Source: Thelephora terrestris (Eukaryota; Basidiomycota; Agaricomycetes; Thelephorales; Thelephoraceae). Taken from it: DNA of 64,000 nt. Below, one piece after another: positions 12,401-23,606 of this stretch; position 1 is the first letter of the stretch, and each line of letters starts with the position of its first letter. The notes under the pieces were generated by a model. It saw nothing but the letters and a program-made list of their open reading frames with translations. It searched no databases and was not told the DNA's origin. The translations under genes and the position numbers were made by a program. The DNA lies in the NCBI GenBank assembly GCA_015956445.1, contig WIUZ02000006.1:310001-374000 (forward strand), in the 5' to 3' direction.

Positions 12401-13577
12401 GAGGAATGTGATCAACTAAAAAATGGCAAGATAAGAGTTTAGCACCACTTGGTTGCTGTCAAATCCATACATTGTCAACAATGGAGTCGTCGGACATCTT
12501 CTCCCCGCTTTTCGTATCAACCGCCGTCAACATTCGATCGAGTAAGTCATTGTGAGCCCCAGGCGCGGTCGGGTTTGCCTTGCGCTTCTGAACGACTTAA
12601 AACAAGCTAAAAGTCAGGCGGTTTCGATGGATCGGGTGTACTTACTAGACTTTGCGATGTCAGTCATGAGCTTGGCGTCTGCTTCGAACTGGGCTTGGGT
12701 GCTGATCATCGCTGCGGTTGCTAGGCGCGGTCGATTGGATCGTAGCTGAGATTCTGAGAGAAATCTATTCATCGCAGCTACGAAAGGCACCATATCCTCC
12801 TGGGGTAAGAATCAGTATGACAGAACGTGCGAGTAATGGACTCCTAACAGAATAGAACGAGTTCATTCTGTAAGACATCGAAGCCAGAGAAATGGCGTCC
12901 AGGGTTAATTTTGTGTAGTCTCTGGCGGGGTCAATTAAATATTCAGGGCCAAACCTGTCAGATGCAAGTTGAGCTCTGTTGCTGTGAGAAGTCGCTCGAA
13001 AGAAATGGCCACCTTTCCCATTTGTTCACGAGCTGGGAAATTATATCTTCCATAGCCGGGAACATGTCTCGAATGGCCGCAGCGCCGAATACCGGCATGA
13101 GTAAACGATCTATTAGTCCATCAGCCTCACGGCCATAGCCTTCGCCCGCAAGCAGGACGCACGAGCAATACCCCAGTTCTTATCCTCTGTTTGTGCGCTG
13201 TTCCGGGAAGGCTGAGCTAACGCTATGACCCGAGCTTGATGTGGTTAACGTACGTGAAGAGTCCATCGTGGACAAGGCCTCCAATCTCCTTGAGATGGGC
13301 GACTACTGCTTTGGAGAAGCGTTTATCGTCGCAAACCTCGTGAAGGAGGTTGTAACTGCTAATAACCACGACCGTTCTCCCTAGATTTTCAGACACGTCA
13401 GAAACTGCACACGAGCGTGCCGCAATTGTTCCCAAACGCACCAATAAGGTCTAGACGAAAGATTTCACCATATTGTTGGTACAAAAGCATATATGAATTC
13501 GTCGGTGCCTCCCTGTCGATAGAGGTGAGGTTACCCAAGAATGGGACCTTTCGAGGCTGAGGAACGGGGTGCGTCAT
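9424..13577 (-). CDS. Self-sufficient cytochrome P450 / NADPH-P450 reductase fusion (CYP505, BM3-type)
   Basis: Family members hydroxylate fatty acids near the omega end using an N-terminal heme domain fused to an FMN/FAD reductase. The start MTHPVPQPRKVPFLGNL is at 13577, with no membrane anchor, as expected for CYP505. Heme domain: I-helix LITFLIAGHETTS, K-helix MRETLRL (ExxR), and FGFGLRACIGRGFALQEA, whose Cys is the heme ligand; an intron splits that motif right after ACI. The linker (ARLYATPSSAKLPTQING) leads into the FMN domain (LYLLYGSNSGTCESFAQ, then VFGCGNRDW). The FAD/NADPH part shows MRTRQYSISSSP, VMIAAGSGIAPMHGF and FFGCRSPGEDYLY. The C-terminus ends KGSRFATDIFD, stop at 9424-9426. 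Many introns of 50-70 nt. All catalytic motifs are intact. The gene stands alone; no biosynthetic cluster surrounds it. Confidence 0.92.
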
Positions 13578-15140
13578 GGAACGTCAGAGTTGGGAGAAAA
13601 AACTGTAGCAACGGAATCCGATGGAGAAGAGAGTGCTCATCAGGCTGAAGGTCTTTATACCATCTCAACCACCCATGGCTCCCTCCCGGGGATCTGAAAA
13701 CCTGAAATGAACGGTACGCAAGAGTGAATGGGGAGGTGTGAAGCAGCTTTGTCCCGAGTATTCAGATGCTCGAAACATCTGGATACCATGATTCTTCATG
13801 AGAGGAATCATCGGCATAGCGGGCTTCGAGGGGAAGGATTTGTAATTTCCAGCATACATACACATGTGTTCGTCATCAAATGGGAATACAACCTCTGCGG
13901 AGTGGGTTCAGCCGTTGATGCAACACATCGGAGAGGCTCGAGGCGCAATAGAGGTGAGACGTAAATCAATCATTGGGAGTAGTGAGAAGGAGCTTCGGCT
14001 GGCTGGACACCCTGTTACCGTTGAGCTTTGATGCTCACGGTGGTCCAATGTATTTAAAGGTGTTGAAGCTGAGTTGAACGCCGCTTTCCCAAATCACGTG
14101 TGCATAAGCGCCTAGGCCCTACTCTCAGTCCAAAATCACGAATGCATTTTTGGTGCCAGTGGTACCCAATACGTACATAAGTATCACAGGTGTGTCATGT
14201 AGCTCGCACGAATGTCTTGGAGTATACTGCCGTGGACTCATTTGTTCTGAGAATTCTCTTTCGCACAGGGATCCTTGCACCAACTTTTTCCGGAGGTGAA
14301 GGTCCAGAACGTAACCAAGGCTCTCTAGACATTTTCTCGGGTTCCCCTCAGCTGTGCGCTCGGGGTCTCGTAAGCTCACAACCCAGCTGCTTCTTCTCAT
14401 TCGGCACCAAACGGGCACCTTGAGAAAGGGTTTTGACTGCCAGTACCAAACCTCTCAAGAATCCGGCTTCAATCAAACTTGAGCTTGAATGCGGAGTTAA
14501 GCGCACCTCTTCCCAAGTAACTATCCACAACCTCTACAGAACCTACGTCCAATTGGTCCCTCGTTAGGATTGTCACAAGCTATCCTACGCCTATCATTCC
14601 CTCAGGGTTCGACGGCCATCCTTCAGTTAGTTATGAACTGCCCACAGGAAGTGTCGGAGCGATATTGGCCAGCGGGACTAGAGACCCGACCCCGCGCCCT
14701 GTAACCCCCCCCCCCCTCTCAACTGTCCGAAAGGTCAATACCCGACCGCGGGATCCGAGTGTCGAAAGACCAACCAGCGATCCAGAGGACCGGTGGAATG
14801 CTCGTCCTTGGAATATCCTCGCGCCCCGGGTGAAGCGTATCCGACCAAATGGTCGGACCGGTAACAGGTGTCCGTAGCCCAGCGAAGACGACCTCGAAGG
14901 TGGGTGGCCACGTTGCGTCGTGATGTAGAGAGTCGACAATTCCATCGATCAGCCCCCTCCCCGTGATGACCAAGACAAGAGGGGCCGTACAAGTGTTGCA
15001 ACCTTGGTTTTATCACCAAACTCGGAATGGTTGGCTCTCTCCTGTCTCCTGCACTCCCTCAGGGACCTCCAAACTTAGGCTGGGGAGCTGGGGGCATGTG
15101 AAATAAGAGCGTTAGCACGCAGGCGTCAGAGGTGATATTT
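13578..15140. other. Intergenic, 1.56 kb, no gene seen
   Basis: Contains the P450 promoter on its left side and a 12-nt C run at 14705-14716. ORFs of 70-104 codons occur in several frames around 14630-15020, but they overlap one another, are arginine-rich through local GC content and show no family signature. I support no gene here. Confidence 0.5.
13653..13659 (-). promoter_or_regulatory. TATA-like box of the P450 gene
   Basis: TATAAAG on the minus strand, 76 nt upstream of the CYP505 start codon, a suitable distance for a fungal core promoter with a short 5' UTR. Confidence 0.45.
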
Positions 15141-16360
15141 CTACCCACACATGCAAGAGTCTCCGTCTGAGACAAATTCAATCACGCCAGCTCGCTCGAA
15201 CCGAGGAAGCCACCCAGTTCTTTCCTTGAGCTTCTTTACTTCCTCTTTCCACTCGTGCGTAAGGCAGTAGAACTGGACGACCAGTTTAGAGGTCCGGTAT
15301 GATTGGGATCGAATTTCCAGGACCTGAAGGGCTCGGTCGATTGCGTCCCAGTCAATCACCCTCCCGAGAATCACCGGATCCAACAGATGCTGCATTTCGA
15401 TGGTGATTCTGGAGATATACTGGGACGTTATTGAAAGGAGGGTCTCCGCGCGTAACCACCCTACCCCAAGCAAAGCACAGAATCGAACGGACCGGAGTTG
15501 AGGAAGAGGGGGTAACGACAAGGGAAGCGGAGTAACAGCCGCAGACAAAGGGCCTTTGATTCCTCGTGAGCTAGTTGGAACAGACGCCTCAAAGATCAGG
15601 ATAACTCACCACCTGCGCTACGACACAATTGCAGAGTCTGTAGCGTTTCCGAGCTTGCTTGGAGTAAGCTAATTAAGGAATTGTTGTGATATGACTGTGA
15701 CTGTAGTCCGATCGATAGGTTGATTAGCCGGAGAGGAAGTCGAGCAATCCAGTCGAGCAACGGGAGGCTTTTGTCGGACAAATCGAGCAGACGCAAGGAC
15801 GTCCAACAAAACGTGGTGCTCGGTGTGGGCAAGAGGTCCGGCACTACGAATTCTTCGATGGTAACTTGTGGGTGGGTGACGGAAATTGATTCCGCACGAT
15901 AGAAGAATGCGATAAACGGGAGAAATGTGAGCGAGTCGAGTACCGGAGAGGTGACCCTGAGCGTGCGTGTCGATAGTGCGATCTGTGCAAAGGGCGCGGT
16001 GTAGTCTTCTTCGTCCGAGAACTTCCATCGAATAACGTCCAGATTGTGGACGTCGGTGAACGAACAGAGGTGATCGGATGCATGCCTCAGCAAATTCGGA
16101 TCGAACCAGGGCTCTTCCACGAGAGGATTTGCGGCAGCAACGAGGACGAGGTGGGTTGTGTAGGAAGACACTCCGGTAGAGCCTGGGGTGATCCTCTTAC
16201 ACCAGCGCCGCAGATAGTCGGAGCGGATGACGACCCTTGCGAACAGGTGCTTTTGACTACGGGCGGCCCATTGTCTCGACACGAGCGAGCAAGATTTGAG
16301 GGCGGCTGGGTAACCTTCGAGTTGGTCGATGATGAGGTCAACAACTTCTTGCGGTAACAT
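15141..16360 (-). CDS. F-box-like protein
   Basis: Starts MLPQEVVDLIIDQLEGYPAA, then LKSCSLVSRQWAARSQKHLF, the common agaricomycete F-box-like opening (LPxEVxDxIIDxLxxxxxxLxxCSLVSRxWxxRSRxHLF). The rest is leucine-rich without clear repeats (SLRLLDLSDKSLPLLDWIA, LISLLQASSETLQTLQLCR). One intron near 15550-15600 (GGTG|GTGAGT ... AAAG|GCCC, phase 1) joins it to a second exon ending EFVSDGDSCMCG. About 385 residues. In these proteins the F-box is often degenerate, so Skp1 binding is not assured. Function unknown; it belongs to an expanded lineage-specific family. Confidence 0.78.
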
Positions 16361-16954
16361 GAGTGGAAGTCAGCGCTGCTTAAGGGAGCAGATCCACCCT
16401 CCCCGCTTTACTTAAGTGCTCTCATGGCCACATCCACTCACGACCATCACCCTCATCAAATTACCCCCTATCATCGCTCTCAGCCTGTTGCTTGGGGGTG
16501 GCGATTTCCCCTGTCTGTCTTCTCCGTACCCCTCGCCCAGCAATCCAGATCTCTCGCATGATGCCGCGTCTTACGCCTTTCTGGAATTGTCTGAGACAAC
16601 GTTTACTTCGGTAGCTGGAAGAGTTCTTGTGGGGCAATCAATGTTGATCCGAACAACAAGTGAACTGTCTTGGTAGATCCGAACAGCCACGGAGGCATAC
16701 ATAAGCGAGCAAGTCCGTTTACGGCACTTGGCTTGAGGCTGTTGATCCCGGAACTTCAATCCCGTTACGTACCCAATTCCGACGCTCCTAGGATATCCAT
16801 CCCAGCTGCGGATTGTTTCGTGGACGATGGAATGGATGAGTAATTTACGGTGGACAGGCGGTGAGTACAGTATGACGATATGAGGCGGGTGATTTTACAT
16901 CTTTGTTTCTGCAGTGACTTCACGGACAATACACATTCCATGTTTCCATGAAAA
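16361..16954. other. Intergenic, upstream of F-box-like gene
   Basis: 594 nt, both flanking genes on the minus strand. It should hold the F-box-like promoter and the 6-phosphogluconolactonase 3' UTR. No gene or repeat recognised. Confidence 0.5.
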
Positions 16955-17807
16955 CTACAACTTGAAAAGGGACTTTTCGTATTTAACTTTGGCGGAGGCA
17001 GCATCGTCCACGAACCAGTACAGGTTGCCGTGGCTAGTGGGTCGCACCCTCGACGCAGGGAGAGAGGTCCTCGCAGGATCGTCCATGATCTCAGCCAGAA
17101 CATCCTGCTTAGATTCCCCTGTAGCCACGAACGCGACTCTGCTCGCGTGATTAATAACTGGGTACGTCAACGTTATCCTCTTGAGCGGCGGTTTCGGCGA
17201 GTCGTCCAAGTAGGCAACCCATCGGTCCGCTTCGGCCAATAGTTCATGGCCTGGAAACAGCGAGGCCGTGTGGCCGTCCGGCCCAAGCCCCAGTAAGATG
17301 AGGTCGAAGACGGGGAACCGGGCAGAATCCTTCGACGCGAACTCGTCGATCAACTGCTTTTCGTAAGAATCGGAGAGATCCTCGAGATCCTCGAGGAGGG
17401 TGGTGTCGATGGGGTGAATGTTTTCCTTCGGAATGTTGACTTTGGAGAAGAGGACGTCTGTGCAGAGTTTGTGGTTGGAGTCTTCATGGTCGAGAGGCAC
17501 GACTCGCTCATCGGCATAGTAGACGTGCCTAGAAGCTCTTTAAGCGTCGAGCTAGAATCTCGGAGTCTGAGTTGTGGCCGCACCATTTGTCCCATTTGAC
17601 TCCTGCGTTTCCGATTAGCCCTGCAAGCTGCTTCGGGAGCGATCCTCCGGATAGGGCGACCGTGAAACGGCCCTTTTTCCCCAAAGCTTCCTTCTGGGCT
17701 TCGAGAATGAACTCCGCGAGGCCCTTGACGAGCTCGGCGCCGGAAGCGAAGGAGTAGAATATCGGGGGAGATGAAGTGTGAAGCATGCGTTGGATAAAGG
17801 GGGGCAC
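16955..17807 (-). CDS. 6-phosphogluconolactonase, oxidative pentose phosphate pathway
   Basis: Hydrolyses 6-phosphogluconolactone to 6-phosphogluconate, the second step of the NADPH-producing branch. Family motifs are in order: RFTVALSGGSLPKQLAGLI, then after an intron HVYYADERVVPLDHEDSN, then DLILLGLGPDGHTASLFPGH, ending LKRITLTYPVINHA and GNLYWFVDDAAS. The one intron I see is GTGCGG...TTCTAG near 17524-17586; it joins KWDKW to HVYYADER in phase. About 260 residues, the normal length. The start at 17807 precedes MPPFIQRMLHTSS; an internal Met seven residues later is also possible. The gene is divergent from the aminotransferase to its right with about 330 nt between starts. Confidence 0.93.
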
Positions 17808-18138
17808 ACGTTGGTGGTGACGAGATAAGACAAGCCAGGTATGACGAAGGCGAATCCCGAAAAACGAGCCTCAGATCCACACCAATATTTCCCGTGACCG
17901 CCTTTTTGGATATTTTGCAGCGACGTAAGTGTCAACCAGGATACAAGAGTCGAGGGAATAAAATTCCACCTTTTTCAGTCTTATCTGACACATCGCAGCC
18001 GTGCATGTCCTGCGTAACATTCGTCGGCCGCGGCAATGCGCTGGCAACCGACGGCCGAGTATCGGATGCAAATCTACCTTACACACAGACCAACATACGA
18101 GTCACCCCCCCAGCTCACCCCCGACCTCCATACTACCC
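17808..18138. promoter_or_regulatory. Shared intergenic promoter region of 6PGL and BCAT
   Basis: 331 nt between two divergent start codons. It must carry at least part of both promoters and the 5' UTRs. I recognise no conserved operator or canonical TATA box. The last ~50 nt before the BCAT start are pyrimidine/C-rich, as is common for fungal 5' UTRs. Confidence 0.5.
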
Positions 18139-19879
18139 ATGTCGCTTTGTTTTTCACGCTCTCAAATTCTGCTGAGAGCCCACCCATCTCAGCTTCCCAC
18201 ACGAGCTATATCTGGCGCCGGGCTCCTCCGGACACAGAGCGCGTCGCGCCTTGGACAACCACACCTCGCATCCACTCATACGCGAAGATTCAAGTCGACT
18301 TACGTGGATGCATTGAAGATCAATCAGGAACTGGCGGCTGTGAAGCCCACGTCCATGTCCGATATCGAAGTAAGGCCTCCTTCTCTCGGTTCAGTCATCT
18401 ACTGACCCCCCGCTGTAGTCGGCTAAATTGGAGATTCACTTAAGGGAGCCTTTAAAACCTCTCCCGGATTTCTCGAAGCTGGCATTCGGTGAAAATTTTG
18501 TGGGATTTGTCCTTCGGAATGCTGTTTAACGATCATGCTGACTATTTAATTCCAGACCGATCACATGTTGGCCATCCCATGGAATAACGTTTCTGGTTGG
18601 GGGACTCCAAAAATCGTTCCATGTGCGTGCGTGGGCTCTCTTCGACCATCACAGAATCTAATCAACCGTTTTAGACGGACCGTTGGCTGTGGACCCTTCC
18701 TCATCCGTTCTGCATTATGCCCAGACACTTTTCGAGGGTATGAAGGCGTACAGGGATGAAAACGGTAGAGTGATGCTTTTCCGCCCCGATATGAACATGA
18801 AGCGTATGAACACGAGCGCCACCAGACTCGCCCTTCCGGTGACGTCTCTCTTTGGCCCAATCGAGCCTTTACTGACCCATCTGTGGACAGACCTTCAACG
18901 GGGACGAACTCCTCGCCCTCATCAAAGAATTACTGAAAGTCGATAAGCATTGGGTCCCACAGGAACCGGGTCACAGTTTATACATCCGGCCAACTTTGAG
19001 TGCGTCGCCCGAGGCTTTATCTGGAGTGCCTATATGCTAATCGTGTGGCGTTTAGTTGGGACGCAGAGAGCTCTTGGAGTTTCACCTCCAAAAGAAGCTC
19101 TGCTCTTCGTCATCTGCGGCCCTGTTGGTCCCTACTACTCGGATGGATTTAAGCCGGTTTCGTTGCATGGGACGACTGAATTCATTCGAGCCGCCCCAGG
19201 AGGTAGGCAGCCCAACAAAGATACACGTACTTGAGTCATGCATTGACCTACTAAACTTGACTGGTACCATTCTTTAGGGACCGGCGGGTACAAACTCGGT
19301 GCAAACTATGGCCCCGCTGTTATGCCGCAGAAGATGGCCAACAAACAAGGCTATACCCAGAATCTCTGGCTTCATGGTCCCGATCATTGTCTCACTGAGG
19401 TCGGGACGATGAACATGTTCGTCGCTTTCAAGCGAGGAGAGAGTAAGACCGGATTTTCTCTCGAAAAACTCTGAACCCTCTCACCTTTCGAATCAGCTAC
19501 CACTTTGGTCACCCCCCCTCTTGACGGAATGATCCTCCCGGGTGTGGTACGCGATTCCGTCTTGACCCTTGCGAGGGATCATGCCTCTGGAAAACGTTCA
19601 GTACCCGGCCTCCCATCCAATTTGGTCGTCGAGGAGCGTAATGTGACAATGGCCGAGGTCAAATCTGCTTCGCAAAAGGGAGAGCTCGTCGAACTCTTTG
19701 GAACTGGAACCGCCGCGGTTATTTCCCCGGTGGATAGAATCGGATATCTCGGTGAAGATATCAACATTCCCGTTGGCGAGGATGGCATGGGCCCCCTCTC
19801 GAGGCCGTTCTGGGAGCGGCTAATGGGTATTCAGAAGGGACAAATTAAGAGTGATTGGACCGTTGTCGTGTGTGAGTGA
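18139..19879 (+). CDS. Branched-chain amino acid aminotransferase, mitochondrial type
   Basis: A PLP enzyme (class IV) interconverting Leu/Ile/Val and their keto acids. The start at 18139 gives a basic, Ser-rich presequence ([18 protein letters not shown] ... THTRRFKST) suggesting mitochondrial import. Motifs: [72 protein letters not shown] (PLP-binding Lys), [16 protein letters not shown] and [18 protein letters not shown] (class IV signature). The end is SDWTVVVCE. At least seven introns; the phase of the one after KIVP checks (CCA T|AC GGA). About 400 residues, normal for the family. A single copy here could cover both biosynthesis and catabolism. Confidence 0.94.
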
Positions 19880-21118
19880 GGTCGGTGGTCTGAGGTCGTG
19901 TCTGGGTAAAGGTGGCCACCTCGGAACATAGACAGTGCGCATCTTCCCATCTGAGTTTGAATATACCCAATGACCTAACCCATCTATCGTGAGTTCCGCT
20001 GCGCGCGTTCGACGTTGAGAGCGAGAACAGTATCACCTTACCATCTCCCGAGGTAGAAGTCGACATCCAGAGGACCCACCGCGTCGCTCGCAGGGTAAGG
20101 ATGTCTCTACGCAGTCCTCCAACTGACGTAATAACATATTTACTGCATGGCCTGGTGGGTGGACAACTGAGTTCTGTCCTGGGTCTGCTCAGGTCGGACA
20201 ACGGCGTAGGAGAGCCACCTCGGAGGCCTTCCGGACCGTGAGCCTCATTGGATTTCCCTGGGTTTACCCCGTTGTCAGTTTTTTACTGGCTCTGGTCCGG
20301 GTAGTCAATGGGGAGTCATGTCCTTTCGAAACATATGCACTGTGTGCCCGAATCGTGCGATCGATAGTGTGGCAGTCTGCTTATCCCCGGATCCAGAGAA
20401 CCCAGAGAATTTCGCATGTTACATACAAGTTACAGGCGCCTACTCCCCATCGAGCGCGTGGGTCCCACTTCTGACACTGGGAAACGCTGTCATGGGTTTC
20501 GTAGGAAATCCATCAAGTCGCCCAATGACGTCGGTATAACGGACTGCCTCTCCAATGTTTCACTGGTCACTTGGGTCGATGATTAACGTTACTGTGCTAG
20601 AGGAGAGGCCGGGGTCGACTTGTACGCATCGCGACTCGCCGACCCCTTGTCGGACCAATCTCAGTCCATTTGAAGCGATCATGACCTCCGACAACTCGAC
20701 ATACCGGCATTGGGAGGCCGTTCTTCTCGCCATTTGCGGGGTGACCCAGAGGTTATTACCTGCCGAACTGATCCTCGAGGCTCTTGATCATCGCCGTGAG
20801 TCTCCCAATGGAACGCATCCCCTCTATTACACTCAACTGTCATCACGGTAAGCGGTGCACGAACGTTGGGCACGATGAGTAGTAGAATCTCGGTGCTGCC
20901 GGAGTGCTGTGAACACAAGATCGTCGGATATCTTACTCTAGGTGAAACAGGCTGGTGGGACTCAGTGGATTTCGTGTTCATTCGACCGGATGCATGCATT
21001 TTTGTCAGAGTACGTTCGTGTATTCGTACCATGGCGCTTACGATTGATAAGTGAATCAAGAGGAATGAAGTTTATGTATGAGAAGGGATACGAAATTCAA
21101 GGTCCGGACTCTGTGCCT
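19880..21118. other. Intergenic, 1.24 kb, no gene seen
   Basis: Lies between the 3' ends of the BCAT (+) and Ufo1-like (-) genes. ORFs of 60-126 codons exist on both strands but have no recognisable domains, biased composition or splice partners. Confidence 0.5.
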
Positions 21119-23606
21119 CTACTTCTTTGTGGCCTCCGCTAAACTTAACTCTATAGCGAGTTTAAGATCTCTATCTTCCTGGCTCTCATCGTACGCGGCA
21201 TACCGGTGGTCCCACTCTGCCCTTCTTGGGGCTGAAGAAGACGTAGAGGGGGACATCGATACCATCGCAGTGATCTTCTTCGGGGACGCGGTGCCAGGAT
21301 TGAATGAAGTCTTCAATGGAGTATTCCATGCGCTTGGGGGGCTTCCACTCGACCGCTGGAGTTTCGCAGGGGCCGTGATATCGTGAATGCCGCTCCCGTG
21401 AGATGAAGCACTTTCGCTCATAGCCGGGAATCCCTTTTCAACCGAGAGGTCTGAACTGATCGACATCGATCGTACCATCTCCGGAGACCTAGGTGACACT
21501 GCGACCCCGGCAGACCAGGCTTCGAGTTTCGCGCGAGGAGAGGTCTGGACTTTTGCGCTCGATGAGGGCGGAACAGGTCGAGGTTGGATGAAAGACGGAG
21601 GAGTAAAGGGGTTCTCGGAAGAGGGAGCCGGTCGTGCCTCATCGTCCCGACTCAGCATCAACACATATTCCAAGGCTTCCTGCTCGTTCAATCCCAAAGC
21701 CTCTAGTGAGCCCAGCTGATCCTTCTCGCGACCATAGGCGGCTCGCTTCCAGTTCTGTTCTTCCTCAATCTCTTGTTGGGACTCGGTGATATCGCGATAC
21801 ATGTCCACTTGCTCTGTAATGACTCGATGAACAACCATAGAAATCTATAAATTGCGTGGCTTACGTCTCCATTTTGCCAACGCATTGTTTTTCCCTTTCT
21901 TGCTCGCGTGGATCACTTTGTTGCCTTTCTTGACCGGACCCGCCTTCCAAGCGATGACCTTATTACCAAAGGCAATGGTAATCATCTCCCGCTCCAGGGC
22001 AATCGAAGGGGCTCCAGTGGGGCCACGTGCCTGTGGATTGAAGGTACGTAGCGGTTTGAGCTTCAATGAATCCCAAACTTTGACGGTACCCGTTGAAGAT
22101 CCTGTGGCGGTCACCCAGGGGTTCCATTCGACGGTCGAAACGGCTTCTCCTTCACCGAAGGCTGTGATCCTCCTGACGGGTTGGACGAACTCCCTCCTGG
22201 GCTCGTGTGGGGTGTTCCAATCGTAGACACTGAGTGATCCCAGCCAATCGCCGACCAATACAAAGGGTGGAGCCGTCGCTTGGGCAGCAGTAACTAATCT
22301 CAGAGACTTGATTGGCCTGTTCGCCTCCTCGCCGAATTTGATCGTTTCAACCTCTCCTGTAACGAGATCAACATTGAGACGGCGGAAGTGGGAACTTTCA
22401 AGATGGTGGATCAGGAGAGAGACACTGTCTTTCGCGTCGAGAACGAGATGTAGCACGCCAGCGGGAGGATACAATCCGAGGGGAATGGCAACCTCTTTGA
22501 CTTGAGGTACATCGTCACCGATGTAGAAGGGCGTTAGTCCCCACCAGATGGAAACGCCTCCACCCGAAAATGCGGCGACGGCGATGCCCTTTGTACTGTC
22601 AAAATCGAGATGTGAAGGAAAGAATGTCGGGGAGGGAGGGTCCTGTGATGTAGGAGAGGTCCAGAGGCATCGCGTTTTGGCCCCATCCCACAATTTCACC
22701 TTTCCGTCGATACCGGCGGTGAGAAAAACATCCCCACCTTCACCCCAAATACCATCTGTCACCGTGCCGTTGTGTTGTTCGGAAACCATGCTTCTAGAGA
22801 ACTTGGCTGGACTGATACGGGAAGGATCCGCAACTTTAGTAGCAGTCGTGACAGCGACCTCTCCGTGAGTGAAGCCCCAAAGGATTTTGGCGGTACCCCT
22901 CTCGGTGAAAATGCGACAAAGGCAGACGTTCGTGGAAAACTCCGTGTTTGGATTTCCTGCTCCAAGTCCGTTCAAGGTTCCTGCGGCATCGAAGAGGCCC
23001 CGAAAGACTTTGCCGCTCAGAGGGTTTGATCGGGAAACGACACCGGCTTGCGTTGATAAAGCAAGCAAGCCACCTTCCGACACAAGCCGGATGTCACTGA
23101 TTTGACCATTGAGCGGAGAGTATGTGATCGCAGACGTTCGAGATCTTTCCCAGCGGCTGTGGGAGGAATGGGTGAGATGGAAGATCAAGGTAAAGTAACT
23201 TCAATACATACACGCTGGTGATCTGACGGTAGACGAGTTCCTTCTTCCAAGTTGATTCCGTTCGTCTGAGCACAAGGCTTCGAACTCTCTGGAGGTCACT
23301 CTCAGGGGGGACTCCAAGGTACTGACAGAGAAGCGCTCGGTGCCATGTCGAGTCGTTGTCTACGTGTTGGTGGAGTGTTTTGTTGACCCTCGAGAGGTTA
23401 AAAAGAGAGGGAACGTCGAGGTAGGAAGTAATGTGCGTGAGAGACTCTCCAGGAACGTCGAGGAGTGGGGTTCGACGCTCCAGAAGAGACGAAGAGCTGC
23501 GGTTGTGTTGATGGTCTCCATGTTGGGTTGTTCGAAGGGTTGTAAGTTTCGCGTGCTTGTTCTGCTCGGGAGTGTTTCTGAAAGCTTGTGTTGGCTTATT
23601 GAGCAT
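21119..23606 (-). CDS. F-box / WD40-type beta-propeller protein with C-terminal UIMs (Ufo1-like)
   Basis: A likely SCF substrate receptor. Exon 1 has the F-box: LLDVPGESLTHITSYLDVPS, then LFNLSRVNKTLHQHV. Exon 2 (about 430 residues) is a beta-propeller-like region with WD40 signatures such as GGDVFLTAGIDGKVKLWDGA, VLVGDWLGSLSVYDWN and VTATGSSTGTVKVWDS. Exon 3 is acidic and Ser/Pro-rich and holds two ubiquitin-interacting-motif-like helices: a degenerate one at 21638-21688 (LNEQEALEYVLMLSRDDE) and a good one at 21131-21178 at the very C-terminus (EDRDLKLAIELSLAEA). Intron phases check: GT|GTATGT...CACAG gives SVRWERS, and GGAGAC|GTAAGC...TTACAG (about 51 nt) gives RRQQVDMYRD. F-box + WD40 + UIM is the architecture of yeast Ufo1. 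About 790 residues. The N-terminal start is the first Met of the open frame and may be somewhat internal. Confidence 0.84.

Noticed and set aside
3528-13577. Secondary-metabolite cluster (SDR plus P450)
   Set aside because: No core synthase is present, and F-box and peptidase genes lie between; the P450 is a fatty-acid-hydroxylase type.
14631-15019. Overlapping minus-strand ORFs of 84-104 codons
   Set aside because: Three frames are open at once because of local base composition; no motif or splice partner.
16090-16110. tRNA B-box-like GGTTCGATCC on the minus strand
   Set aside because: It codes for WFDPN in the F-box-like gene and has no A box, acceptor stem or anticodon arm around it.
20238-20851. 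Plus-strand ORFs after the aminotransferase
   Set aside because: Short, in different frames, no plausible intron joins them and no family resemblance.
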